This document shows, one piece after another, positions 32,646 to 44,036 of a DNA stretch of 64,000 bases (its first letter is position 1; every line of letters begins with the position of its first letter). The position numbers and the translations under genes are program-made. A model generated the notes under the pieces. The model saw only the letters and a list, made by a program, of their open reading frames with translations, was not told where the DNA came from and made no database searches. Source of the DNA: Tiliqua scincoides (lineage: Eukaryota > Chordata > Lepidosauria > Squamata > Scincidae); NCBI RefSeq assembly GCF_035046505.1, contig NC_089824.1, positions 220,418,596 to 220,482,595 on the forward strand, in the 5' to 3' direction.

Positions 32646-34200
32646 ATAAGAACAGCCCCACTGGATCAGGCCATAGGCCCATCTAGTCCAGCTTCCTGTA
32701 TCTCACAGCGGCCCACCAAATGCCCCAGGGAGCACACCAGATAGCAAGAGACCTCATCCTGGTGCCCTCCCTTGCATCTGGCATTCTGACATAACCCACT
32801 TCTAAAATCAGGAGGTTGCGCATACACATCATGGCTTATACCCCATAATGGATTTTTCCTCCAGAAACTTGTCCAATCCGCCCTTAAAGGTGTCCAGGCC
32901 AGACGCCAGCACCACATCCTGTGGCAAGGAGTTCCACAGACCGACCACACGCTGAGTAAAGAAATATTTTATTTTGTCTGTCCTAACCCGCCCAACACTC
33001 AATTTTAGTTGATGTCCCCTGGTTCTGGTATTATGTGAGAGTGCAAAGAGCATCTCCCTATCCACTCTGTCCATCCCCTGCATAATTTTGTATGTCTCAA
33101 TCATGTCCCCTCTCAGGCGTCTCTTTTCTAGGCTGAAGAGGCCCAAACGCGGTAGTCTTTCCTCATAAGGAAGGTGCCCCAGCCCCGTAATCATCTTAGT
33201 TGCTCTCTTTTGCACGTTTCCATTTCCACTATGTCTTTTTTGAGATGCAGCGACCCAAACTGGACACAATACTCCAGGTGTGGCCTTACCATAGATTTGT
33301 ACAATGGCATTATAATACTAGCCATTTTGTTCTCAATACCCTTCCTAATGATCCCAAGCATAGAATTGGCCTTCTTCACTGCTGCCGCACATTGGGTCGA
33401 CACTTTCATCGACCTGTCCACCACCACCCCAAGATCTCTCTCCTGATCTGTCACAGACAGCTCAGAACCCATCAGCCTATATCTAAAGTTTTGATTTTTT
33501 GCCCCAATGTGCATGACTTTACACTTACTGACGTTGAAGCACATCTGCCATTTTGCTGCCCATTCTGCCAGTCTGGAGAGATCCTTCTGGAGCTCCTCAC
33601 AATCACTTCTGGTCTTTACCACTCGGAAAAGTTTGGTGTCGTCTGTAAACTTAGCCACTTCACTGCTCAACCCTGTCTCTAGGTCATTTATGAAGAGGTT
33701 GAAAAGCACTGGTCCCAGGACAGATCCTTGGGGCACACCGCTTTTCACGTCTCTCCATTGTGAAAATTGCCCATTGACACCCACTCTCTTCTTCCTGGCT
33801 TCCAACCAGTTCTCAATCCACGAGAGGACCTGTCCTCTAATTCCCTGACTGTGGAGTTTTTTCAGTAGCCTTTGGTGAGGGATCGTGTCAAATGCCTTCT
33901 GAAAGTCCAGATATATAATGTCCATGGGTTCTCCCGCATCCACATGCCTGTTGACCTTTTCAAAGAATTCTATAAGGTTCGTGAGGCAAGACTTACCCTT
34001 ACAGAAGCCATGCTGACTCTCCCTCAGCAAGGCCTGTTCGTCTATGTGTTTTGACATCCTATCTTTGATGAGGCATTCCACCATCTTACCCAGTATGGAT
34101 GTTAGGCTGACCGGCCTATAGTTTCCCGGGTCCCCCCTCTTTCCCTTTTTAAAAATAGGCGTGACATTTGCTATCCTCCAATCTTCTGGCACCATGGCAA
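32646..34200 (-). mobile_element. CR1 LINE with long reverse-transcriptase frame
   Basis: The minus-strand frame starts MVPEDWRIANVTPIFKKGKR and GDPGNYRPVSLTSILGK, then LDFQKAFDTIPHQRLL, SGVPQGSVLGPVLFNLFIND and the catalytic box FTDDTKL (A to T at the second position of FADD). A frame change near 33230 moves the C-terminus (VQKRATKMITGLGHLPYEER to LEEKSIMGYKP) to another frame. It ends with the tail TTCTTATG. Endonuclease and 5' parts are absent. Confidence 0.9.
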
Positions 34201-34226
34201 TCAAATATCTAAATGGCTCCCTGTCC

Positions 34227-34497
34227 CAAAAGGGCTCACAATCTAAAAATTTGCAAATGAATACCAGCAGACAGCCACTAGAACAGACAGTGCTGGGGTG
34301 AGGTGGGCCTCCAACATTTATCACCCTATATTTATTTATTTATTTATTAACCCCTGCTAATTGGGTAAGAGGCACTTTTTCAAGTGGGTGTTCCTCTTTT
34401 TTTAGCAGGGGGAGAGTAACTGGCAGTGTCTGTTCTAGTGGCAGTCTGCTGGTATTCTTTTGCATCTTTTTAGATTGTGAGCCCTTTTCTGAGTAGA
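34227..34497. mobile_element. Long-inverted-repeat MITE (AAAAGGGCTCACAATCTAAA ends)
   Basis: Left arm 34227-34300 (AAAAGGGCTCACAATCTAAA, ATACCAGCAGACAGCCACTA) returns inverted at 34427-34497 (TAGTGGCAGTCTGCTGGTAT, TAGATTGTGAGCCCTTTTCT). The arms are about 70 bp. Inside is TAGCAGGGGGAGAGTAAC, and similar inner sequence occurs at 12230-12300. Confidence 0.75.
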
Positions 34498-34829
34498 TGT
34501 AAGATGTTTCTGAGTAATGCTATGAGCATTAAAACAGGATTAAAATACCTGAGTCAAAAACTTACTTCCAAGTATGTGTAAATAAATAACTTAGGATATC
34601 ATCTGGGTTTAGAGATGACCAGGGCTGCAGTCCTAGACACACGTTTTTTGGTAGTAAGCCCCACTGAACACCAGGGGACTTACTTCTAAGTAGGCATGTG
34701 CTGCAGCCCTTGTGCATGACTGCACCATGAAAATGCCTCCTTTCATGTAAGAGGTAGAGCTGGCTCCAGGGGTGTGGGCAGCTGGCCAGAGACTCGTGCC
34801 CTTCAGCAGTGATGAAACAACTCTCAGTG

Positions 34830-35790
34830 GAGAAAGACGGGTGAGCAGTGAGGTGGCAAAGTTTGCAGACAACACCAAACTTTTCCAAGTGGTGAAGACC
34901 AGAAGTGATTGTGAGGAGCTCCAGAAGGATCTCTCCAAACTGGCAGAATAGGCAGCAAAATGGCAGATGCGTTTCAATGTCAGTAAGTGTATAATCATGC
35001 ACATTGGAGCAAAAAATCAAAACTTCACATATAGGCTAATGGGTTCTGAGCTGTCTGTGACAGATCAGGAGAGAGATCTTGGGGTGGTGGTGGACAGGTC
35101 GATGAAAGTGTCAACCCAGTGTGCGGCGGCAGTGAAGAAGGCCAATTCTATGCTTGGGATCATTAGAAAAGTTATAGAGAACAAAATGGCTCATATTATA
35201 ATGCCGTTGTACAAAACAATGGTAAGGCCACACCTGGAGTATTGTGTCCAGTTCTGGTTGCCACATCTCAAAAAAGACATAGTGGAAATGGAAAAGGTGC
35301 AAAAGAGAGCGACTAAGATGATTACGGGGCTGGGGCACCTTCCTTATGAGGAAAGAATACCGCGATTGGGTCTCTTCAGCCTAGAAAAGAGACGCCTGAG
35401 AGGGGACATGATTGAGATACACAAAATTTTGCAGGGGAAGGATAAAGTGGATAGAGGGATGCTCTTTACACTCTCACATAACACCAGAACCAGGGGACAT
35501 CCGCTCAAACTGAGTGTTGGGAGGGTTAAGACAGACAAAAGAAAATATTTCTTTACTCAGCGTGTGGTTGGTCTGTGGAACTCCTTGCCGCAGGATGTGG
35601 TGACAGCATATGGCCTGGATGCCTTTAAAAGGGGATTGGACAAGTTTCTGGAGGAAAAATCCATTACGGGTTACAAGCCATGATGTGAATGGGCAACCTG
35701 ATTTTAGAAATGGGTTATGTCAGAATGCCAGATGCAAGGGACGGCACCAGAATGAGGTCTCTTTTTCTCTGGTGTGCTCCCTGGTGTGCT
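34830..35790 (+). mobile_element. CR1 LINE 3' half
   Basis: A 238-codon frame (34967-35683) reads FNVSKCIIMHIGAKNQNF, DLGVVVDRSMKVSTQCAAAV, VQKRATKMITGLGHLPYEER and FLEEKSITGYKP. Upstream, the reverse-transcriptase part has a stop. The 3' end is diverted after GGTGTGCTCC, so the terminal tail is missing. It faces the CR1 at 32646. Confidence 0.9.
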
Positions 35791-36003
35791 CCTGGTGTGG
35801 ATCCACCGATCCTGCCCCCTCCTGGACCCAATCCACACCCTGTTCTGCCCTCCCATGCCCAGAAACACACCCCCACCTCCAAAACACCCTCCCACCACCC
35901 TCTCCCTGCCCCTGCACAGCTTGGCATGAAATTTACTACTGCCATCGGCCAGGAGCTTATTCTTTGTAAAGCTGCAAACTGTCCCACCAGCACTAGGTCA
36001 AGA

Positions 36004-36688
36004 CAGGGCCGATGAGAGGAATTTTAGCAGGGGGTACAAAGTTTCTTCTGGGCCCCTTCCCAAAGGGGAAGGGGGGCAATAGGGGCAGGCAGAATGGGGG
36101 ACAAAATAGGGTGGGGGAGGGTGCTGACAGCCACAATAGCCTTTGGAGCTCAGGTCTACTAGGCGTCTTGATGCAGAGCCCAGGTCTACCCAACCATTCG
36201 GCATTGGCAGCTAGATAAAGTAATATGGAAAACACACTCCTTAGTCTCTCTAAAATTTCTGAAATATAGAAATTGCAGAAAATTAGCATGGTTGTATTTA
36301 GGCTCACACTAGAATGGATCAAAATGAGCTTCCGCTGCAGCTGCAGCCCCACAGCTGGGTCCTTGAGCTTCTATACACTCCTTCATGGTTATGGGATCCA
36401 CAAGCCAAAGAGCTACTGTGGCAGGCCAGTTTCCTCCCAGATCTGACACTGTGTTCAGGAAGGTCATGGATGCTTTCCTGGGCCTGGTGTGCATGGCTTG
36501 CAGCAGCAGTTAACACTGCATGCACATGGTTGTGCCCCAGCATTATGCACTGGCAGTGAGTTCAGGTGAGACAGGAAAATGTCAAGACCCAGGAGCTTTC
36601 TGGGCCCCCTCCTTTGGCTCCCGGGCCCCCTTTCTGACCCTGGGTCCTGGTACAAATTACCCCCTTTACCCCCCTCTCCTAGGCCCTG
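36004..36688. mobile_element. hAT non-autonomous element with perfect 8-bp target duplication
   Basis: It starts CAGGGCCGATGAGAGG and ends CCTCTCCTAGGCCCTG. The flanks are GGTCAAGA (35996-36003) and GGTCAAGA (36689-36696), identical. Subterminal GTACAAAGTTT and its partner GGTACAAATTACC are also inverted. No transposase frame in 685 bp. Confidence 0.85.
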
Positions 36689-36699
36689 GGTCAAGATAG

Positions 36700-37975
36700 G
36701 ATTTTGCTCTTCATCAGCTGGCTAAGACACGGCTCTTCTGGGAGGCCTTTCGAGGGGGGTTGGCCACCAGCTGCTGCTGTTTTTTCTGTGCTGCTGTGGG
36801 GTACACTGCCCTTGGCAAGGGGTACATATTTGCTGTGATTAATCACACTTTTCTTATTTCTCTTGTGCACAGCATTATTCATGCTTTTGAGAGTCTTCAT
36901 TGTTAGCCACTGTGAATTCCTTAAAGCAAAGTGGGAGATTATATATAAATTATTTTCCAATTATTTTCCAATGGGTGTGTTCCCATTCTCGTAAGCAAAG
37001 AGGCCATTTGATGCCATCATGTCTTGGGACAGTCTTGTGAACTATTTAGAAATGCCCCAAACCAACACTTCTGCTTCGTGGGGGAAAAGTCTGTCACTAA
37101 GAGGAACTTGAGTGTGTTGATTCCAACACAGAGTGTATTGATTCCATAAGTTGGGTTGGGAGAAACATGGAAGATACTCCTACTCCCCAGCCCCTATGTC
37201 AGTGTTATATAAACATATGACATCACAAGTGCCTTTTTGTGGCCACTTACCATGAATCAGCAAGCTAGAACCATGCATGGAAGTAAACTCTGTGCTCCTT
37301 CTACATTAAGATGCTCCTCTGGGTCCCACAAGTTGGCTGGATACATCTCTATATGCAGATGCCCATTTCCATTCAGAACTTAACTCTTCTTGCCCATGAC
37401 CCTCTATTGCCAAGCAAGCAAAAAATCATTGGTTTTTCTGAAGTTATAGTTCAAGTTCTGAAGTTCTATAGTTCTGTAGTTGAAATACCCAAACCAAAAC
37501 AGAGTGAGACAAACACAGAAACTGGGTCTACAACATGATGAGTCCTCAGTTTGGTGGCAGACTGACCAACCAATTTCAGCTGGCAAATCTTAACCAAATA
37601 AAACTTTAAAGGAATAACCTATGGGTTTTGAAGCCTGGAGGCCTAGTTATTTTGAATATTACAAATGCTTAAAAAATTAAAAGGTATTTTAGGGAAAAGC
37701 CCCAAATGTCACGCATGGTATTTTGTCAGTTTGATAATACAGGGTGCATTCAACTATATTCCTGAGAGGGAAGTAATTTGAACATGTACGCACAAGGAAG
37801 CCGAGGCTGGGGAGCAGAAGGGGAAATTTCCCATGTCTTTCCCCCAACCCCAAGTTAGGAATCAACAGGGAAGACAATTGTGTTTCACTAAATCTACTGC
37901 CGCCAACGATTAACATGCAAGATTTTGAGTCCAAACATCTAAAGTAAGTTGCTCTTAATATGAATTTGCCTCTTA
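36700..37975. other. Unassigned stretch between hAT and 5S-derived element
   Basis: No gene, known repeat or strong structure was recognised in this AT-leaning sequence. Confidence 0.5.
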
Positions 37976-38079
37976 CTAAGCAGGGTCAGGCCTGGTTAGT
38001 ACTTGGATAGAAGACTGCCTGGGACTACTGGGTGCTGTAGGCTTATACCATAGTCTTTCGAGACTGAAGGTTGCCAACC
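37976..38079 (+). mobile_element. 5S rRNA-derived retrosequence with LINE tail (SINE-like)
   Basis: Positions 37976-38044 match the 3' 68 nt of vertebrate 5S rRNA (TAAGCAGGGTCAGGCCTGGT, TAGTACTTGGATAGAAGACT, GGGTGCTGTAGGCTT) with roughly eight changes. They are joined directly to ATACCATAGTCTTTCGAGAC and TGAAGGTTGCCAA, the exact 3' end of the TTCG-hairpin LINE. It is not a working 5S gene: the first 50 nt are missing. It is either a 5'-truncated 5S-headed SINE or a one-off template-switch product. Confidence 0.85.
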
Positions 38080-38352
38080 AAGGGACCAAGTTTCAAAGGG
38101 GGCCCTCTACAAACATCCTCTGTGGGCTCCTCCATCTTCAGGGAGGGGTTGACCTTTCCTTGCCTTGTCAGTGTGTGTTTTTCTGACATCTATGGAGCTC
38201 AAAGGAGTGCCAAAATAAGTTGTGCTCAGTTGCTCATCCCCCCCCCCCATATCTACAAAGGAGAATATCTCACCAGGGAGGCCCCACATTATAGGGGCAT
38301 CTGGAGAAAAACCTCCATTTGTGGATGGGATGGGCGAGACAATGATAGTGCA

Positions 38353-38870
38353 GCTTAAGAACATAAGAACAGCCCCACTGGATTAGGCCATAGGCCCATC
38401 TAGTCCAGCTTCCTGTATCTCACAGCGGCCCACCAAATGCCCCAGGGAGCACACCAGATAACAAGAAGACCTGCAAGGCCTCCTGGGAATTGTAGTTTAA
38501 GAACATAAGAATAGCCCCACTGGATCAGGCCATGGTCCATCGTCCAGCTTCCTGTATCTCACAGCGGCCCACCAAATGCCCCAGGGAGCACACCAGATAA
38601 CAAGAAGACCTGCAAGGCCTCCTGGGAATTGTAGTTTAAGAACATAAGAATAGCCCCACTGGATCAGGCCATGGTCCATCGTCCAGCTTCCTGTATCTCA
38701 CAGCGGCCCACCAAATGCCCCAGGGAGCACACCAGATAACAAGAAGACCTGCAAGGCCTCCTGGGAATTGTAGTTAAGAACATAAGAACAGCCCCACTGG
38801 ATCAGGCCATAGGCCCATCTAGTCCAGCTTCCTGTATCTCACAGCGGCACACCAGATATTGTACCTCCAC
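38353..38870 (-). repeat. Tandem array of CR1 3' tails (about 139-bp period)
   Basis: Four tails in a row, each starting TAAGAACATAAGAA and ending in CACACCAGATAAC (the last is cut at CACACCAGAT). Three junctions hold TGCAAGGCCTCCTGGGAATT and GTAGTT. Units 2 and 3 share private changes (CCATGGTCCATCGTCCAGC), so they arose by a late duplication. Confidence 0.9.
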
Positions 38871-38879
38871 AGTATCCTA

Positions 38880-39830
38880 GCATCTCTCCTAGCCCAGCAG
38901 GCATTTATTGCAGGTAGTTATATAGCTGGTGGAGATCTGAGTAATCCCATAGGGCAGGCTGGGGCATTACTCAGAATAAGGGGGAAAATATGCCCTTACC
39001 ACACGGAGACCTCGAGCCTCCTCCTAACCTGCTCTGGATACAGCGCAGGCCATGTGCCAGCACAGTTTAGGACTGGACTTTAAGTATGCTCAGGGATGGG
39101 ACTGGGCAGGCTTCTAGCACAGGACTGAAAAGGCCCAGCCCCCAGCAATCATCTGTCATACTTGCAGTGGCAAGTAGCCTTGACGCAGGACTTCTGACGT
39201 CTAACAGAGTATACTGGAGAAGGGGGGGAGGGAGATGGTTTCATGAAAGGTATGCAGTTTGATTGTTCAGAGAAGGAAGCCAGGGAAAGGAGCAACTGCA
39301 ACAACCTTAATTCTGCCTCTGTGCAAAAATGGCAAGCTTTGATTGTGTAGCCTGGAAAAATTATGACAAGGTAGTTACAGAATGGCTAAAAAAATCATCT
39401 GAAAGAAAATGTTTATTTATTTATAGAATGTATACCCCCCCCCCCCCCGGGCACTCAAGGCGGCTAAGAGAAAAGAGAAAGATTTTGAGTTAGGTTATAA
39501 ATTAAAGCACTGGCCATATTATATAGCATCATCATTAAATAAGACCATTCACTAAGTCGGTGCTTCACAAAGAACAAAAGGACCGGTCTCTGCCCTGGCA
39601 GAGTTTCTTGCAAACTAGAAAGCAACAAAAGCAGAAGGGAAGGGAAGGGAAGGGATTTTAAATAGCATTTCTCTGTAAAGTTTGTAAATCAGTCTTATAT
39701 TACATTTGACTTTCCTGTGTTGTCATTTCAAGGTTATAATTTTATACATTCAGTATATTTTTAAGTTATATTGACCAATGCATATCTATTGAAATAGACT
39801 TCACATTTGATTTTGAAGCCTTTGACACTA
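38880..39830. other. Low-annotation stretch with simple repeats
   Basis: It holds a decayed MITE-like part (38940-39085), a TTTATTTATTTATAG and poly-C SINE-tail-like patch (39413-39470) and a short GGGAA repeat (39637-39655). No gene was seen. Confidence 0.5.
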
Positions 39831-40140
39831 TACCGGTGAGCGTCACTTAACAACAGGGATGTGTTCCCCAGTCCCCATTAAATGACACACTCGTTAAACG
39901 ACATCACCTTCTTAAAGCTTCTGCAGTTAAGAGGAGCTGTGCTTCCCTTGCCTCCAGAGACTTTTTGGAGCCCTGCAGAGGCCGCCCGCCAATTTGGCCA
40001 AAATAAATGTTACATCTGGTTTCCATAAGGCATTCTGAAACCTGGTGAAGCCTCCTGTTTTGGAAACAGGGATCAGCGACAGACCATCGTATAAACAGTC
40101 CATCTCTGATTGGAACATTGCTAAGTGATGTTCACCTGTA
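39831..40140. mobile_element. Tc1/mariner-like (pogo-type) MITE
   Basis: Left end TACCGGTGAGCGTCACTTAA and right end TTAAGTGATG-like (GCTAAGTGATGTTCACCTGTA) are inverted over about 24 nt with six mismatches. Ends beginning and finishing in TA fit this superfamily. No transposase frame. Confidence 0.5.
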
Positions 40141-40928
40141 CCAGAAATTCATTGAACTTAGCAAGAACTCCAGAGCAATGTCTGGGGTTCATCTCTCACT
40201 TTCTTGTGCGCTGCTGATCTCACTCATGGGGCTGCAAAGGTCTCTTTGTAGTCTTCGGATGTTACAATGAGAAATGACATGGCTGAAGCTGCCTTACACA
40301 GAACTGTCCAAGGACCCGTGAAGGATCTTCTGCAACCTGGCTGCCTGTCCCTTTTAACCAGAAATACGAGAAATGTGCGCTCTAGCACTGAAGCTATGGG
40401 GCCTATTGCATCATCCAAGAATGAAGGTAGTTGCCCAAGTCAAAGGCACAGTCTCCTTTGCTACTTTTGAATGCCACTCATTGACATTATTACATATTTT
40501 TAGCAAAACTTGCCAAAGATTTCTCCCCTTCTTCCAGTTAAGAGCGATGTGGTCAACAAGAATTAAGGAAGACTTCCTGGATTCTCTTAATCACAGTTGT
40601 TAAATGAGGGCTTTCCACTGTGTGATTTTGAGTACGGGCAATGCAAAAGACCCAAGGATGACTGTAGAGGTTCAACTTGACAGAGCAGCTGGGAAAATCC
40701 TGCTTCCTTTGCTACTACAAAGCAGAACTGTCCCAGACCCTGTTTATGACCATTTCCTATTAAAACCTCACACAAATGCTTCACAAAGCACCTCCTAGAC
40801 ATTTTCCCATGATTACTTCGTGTACAAAGAGAACTGCATCAGATCTAAACTAAAGGCCAGCATTTCAACTAAATCAGAATGCTGCATGACTATGCAAATT
40901 AGTAGAATGCATGCATATTCCTCTTGCT
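40141..40928. other. Unassigned stretch between two MITEs
   Basis: Short open frames on both strands lack recognisable domains, and no repeat was identified. Confidence 0.45.
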
Positions 40929-41257
40929 CAGAGGGTCTCCAAACCCTGGCACGGGAGCCAGTTGCGGCCTGCGGTGAGCCTCTATGTGACCTGAGGCCTG
41001 TCTGTGATCCCCTTTGGCCCAGTTGACCAAACACAACCAGAGTTGTACTTGTGGGGTGGGGGGAATGGGGGGACATTTAAGTGTTTGCCTTATTTCTTGG
41101 TGCTTGGAGAAATCCTCGATATTTGAGCCCATTCATTCATTCAAGTTCCATCTCTAATGTATTGATTTAAATTTTATATTTAATTTTTTTTCCAGCCCCC
41201 GACACTGAGCCAGATAATTTGATGTGACCCTTCGGCTGAAAAGTTTAGAGACCCCTG
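40929..41257. mobile_element. hAT MITE (CAGAGGGTCTCCAAACC start)
   Basis: The start CAGAGGGTCTCCAAACCC and end AAAAGTTTAGAGACCCCTG are inverted. The flanks CTCTTGCT (40921-40928) and CTCTAGCT (41258-41265) match at 7 of 8 bases. Non-coding. Confidence 0.8.
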
Positions 41258-41499
41258 CTCTAGCTCACCGTTTCTCAACCAGTAGTAGGAGACAGATTAT
41301 ATGGCTTGCTGGAAACAAAGCTTGCCTCTTCGGCCAATTCAATTGGATCTGTATAGCTTTGCATAAGCTTTGGGGCCCCTCTGCTGGCTCAGCCCTGAAC
41401 TGTTTTTTGGTTTTTAACTGTATTGTACAGCATCCCTCCAGAGTGAATGCAATAAGGCTGTGTGCATATACATTATAGACTATGTCCAAGCACCCACAA

Positions 41500-41625
41500 C
41501 ATGTGAGCGCCTGGGTTGTGGGTGCTTGGGTGCCTCACATGGTGGCAGTGCTTTTCGAAGGACTCTGGTGGGGAGGCTCTGCCTCACCTGCCTCCCCACC
41601 CATCGCACAACCCTGTTGGCCAGAG
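41500..41625. repeat. Foldback element, right arm only
   Basis: GCTTGGGTGCCTCACATGGT, TTTTCGAAGGACTCTGGTGG and GCTCTGCCTCACCTGCCTCC match the right arm of the copies at 28195 and 32195. A short inverted repeat (AAGCACCCACAAC and GTTGTGGGTGCTT) replaces the left arm. From 41626 to 42924 only a SINE-tail-like patch (41965-42010) was noticed. Confidence 0.7.
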
Positions 41626-42924
41626 ATCTGGAGAACACCCCAAGGCCAAGGTTCACAGACATGGGGGATTTGGGACTGGAGCTGCTATTTCTAGTTGAAT
41701 TAAATCCTGGCAGCAACACTGGAGGGGAGTTCCTGACCCCTCTACCTGGGTCACTTTCCCATTCTAAACTGCCCCCCCCCCCAGCCAGTATTACCCCATT
41801 AAGGAAAACACACAAGTTTATTTCCCCAGCAGGGCAAATTATATTGTTGGGGTAGGGGGGTGAGTGGGGCTTGAGGTTGATAAACAGCATGAGGCGACAG
41901 GGCTAACCCCTCCCCAGTTACCATTGCCAAATGTAATGTGTCGTGTTTCCCCCCCTTCCCGGTTGCTTTTATTTAATTTATTCATTTACAGTATTTATAT
42001 CCTGACTTTCTAACTCAGTCATTAGTTTTACAAATTTCCAAAGTAGCATACAGGTTAAAAATAATTAAGACAACAACAAATACAAACATACTGAAAACAG
42101 CAGAGCAAATAAGGGAATTTCAGCCCTGAAAGCCACTGCTTAGTTTGAATAAACATTGTTTAAGATGAAAAACGGAAATGGCTGGAGATAGAAGTCACAG
42201 GTCTGTCGCATCTTGTTGCGTCTTGTATTGTTGGTGCCAAGTCAGGCCTGTTCAGACTGTTCTGGCCTCATTGCTGTAGTCCTGACCAAAATTCTGCCTC
42301 ACATTGGCCCCTGAAAACTTGTAGAATCATCATGTCTCACTTTTACAAGTCAAGATATCTGTGGATAATATTGAACTGTGGTGCCCTGGGCTCCAACTTC
42401 AGCTAGGAATACAACATCACTCTCTTTTTCTTCAGCCACTGATCTTTGCCTTCATGATGGGAATCAAAGTGTCCTATAGCTTAAGGCTCTTGCATGGTGC
42501 CCTGGGTCAGGGAGGCAAAAGGTCACACACGGAAAAGCCAGCCACATCACACTGCTGCAGTGGGCAGGTACATTGGAAGCCCAGCATGACAGGGAGTCAA
42601 GGTGGGGAGCAATGGGTCCAACAGACTCTTCAAAAATGTATCCGACTTTTATCCCATAGCTGTCGATGGAAATCGCTGATGACCAGGAAGAAAGCTGTAC
42701 ACTTTGACATCAGATACAACTGCCCCCTCCTTGCTGGAATCAGCAGTTATGGGGGTGAGTGTTGAGGCAGATTAGTGCCCCCTCCAGGCTCCATTGCAGC
42801 TCCATTATAGCATTGCAGCTCCATTATTTTCTCCCACGCTCGAGTCAGTGATATCCAAGGATTCCAATAGGATATTGGGAATACAGTCCCTTCATCTGTC
42901 TAGTTGTGTCTGAGTTGTGCTACT

Positions 42925-43138
42925 CAGTGGCGTAGCTAGAGGGGGTGCAAAGCACTAGGTTTTGCAGGAAGCCTCACTATAGCATGCAAGCAGCCCTTCC
43001 CCATCTTGTTCAGAGCCATTTTGGGCAGTGGGAGCAAAACGGAGGCGTACTCCGAAGGGGAAGGGCCCCTTGCACACCACGGTGAAGCTCCCTGCAAAAC
43101 TTAGTTCTTTGCACCCCCTCTAGCTAGCTAGGCCACTG
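42925..43138. mobile_element. hAT foldback MITE, GTAGCTAGAGGGGG family
   Basis: It runs from CAGTGGCGTAGCTAGAGGGG to GCACCCCCTCTAGC and GGCCACTG, with the usual GC-rich hairpin centre. A GCTA triplication near the right end (CTAGCTAGCTAGG) is private to this copy. Confidence 0.85.
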
Positions 43139-43204
43139 AACAAAGAGTCTTGGGGTGGTTTTATTGTAGCACAGCTTTTGTGGACTAATTCGTTGCATTG
43201 TGTT

Positions 43205-43425
43205 ATGCTCCCTGCATTAAGTTTTGTAGGGAGCCTCACCGCAGCATGCAAGTGGCCCCTCCCCCCCAGCCATTCTGGGCAATGGGAGTGTACACCTCCA
43301 TTTTGCTCCCACCACGGAAAATGGCTCCAAAGGGGAGGTGGAGAGACTGCTTGCAAACTGTGGTGAGGCTCCTTGCAAAACTTAGTGCTTTGCACACCCT
43401 CTAGCTACCACTAGCTATCACTGGT
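43205..43425. mobile_element. hAT foldback MITE, left terminus lost
   Basis: It begins inside the left arm (TTAAGTTTTGTAGGGAGCCT) and ends TTTGCACACCCTCTAGCTAC. The centre palindrome is intact. At 43440-43490 a short foldback-family piece (GGGACATGCAGTCAGGGGAG) follows. Confidence 0.75.
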
Positions 43426-43866
43426 ACCACTTCAGACTATGGGTGGCAGGGACATGCAGTCAGGGGAGGCAGATCCTCACCCAACCCAGTAGAAAAAAAA
43501 AGCCCAGGGACCCAAGAAAAGACAAAATACCTTGCCTTTCCACACTGATCTTTTTTTCCTCCAGCTGAGCCAGTGAGTTCAGCGGCACGCACTCACAATA
43601 CACAGGGAAGCAGTTAGCAGGTGATTTGCTGCAATCATGGCTGGCTTCCAGTGAAAAACAGGCAGGGTGCCTGCAACAGCAATCACTGGGGAGGCAGCAG
43701 GCAGAGTTTCCTCTGTTCTGTTTGAAGAAAGCTGTGCAAAATGCTGGGAGCCTGCTCAAAGGGACTGGCTCTCTAAAGCACCAGGGGAAGTGGCTAATTG
43801 CCTTTGGGAGCATGTTGCTGAGCTCTCCCTAGCTCTGACTGGGGGAAGAAGAGATGAGTTATTTAA

Positions 43867-44036
43867 AGAAGGAAGGCCCATAGCCAGGGAGACAGACCAG
43901 GGACAGACTGCAATTCCTCCCAGTGTGGAAGGGATTGTCACTCCCGGATTGGCCTTTTCAGCCACACTAGACGCTGTGCCAGAACCACCATTCAGAGCGC
44001 GATACCAGAGTCTTTCGAGACTGAAGGTTACCAATA
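43867..44036 (+). mobile_element. 3' end fragment of the TTCG-hairpin LINE
   Basis: It starts AGGAAGGCCCATAGCCAGGG, contains the Cys-His tail codons and ends AGTCTTTCGAGACTGAAGGT. It is 5'-truncated, about 170 bp, and more diverged than the 44501 copy. Confidence 0.9.

Noticed and set aside
33191-34324. Full 377-codon frame as a CR1 protein with native N-terminus
   Set aside because: The first 40 or so codons come from the neighbouring inverted-repeat MITE; CR1 identity begins at MVPEDWR.
37976-38044. Functional 5S rRNA gene
   Set aside because: The first 50 nt are missing and the 3' end runs into a LINE tail without a T-run terminator.
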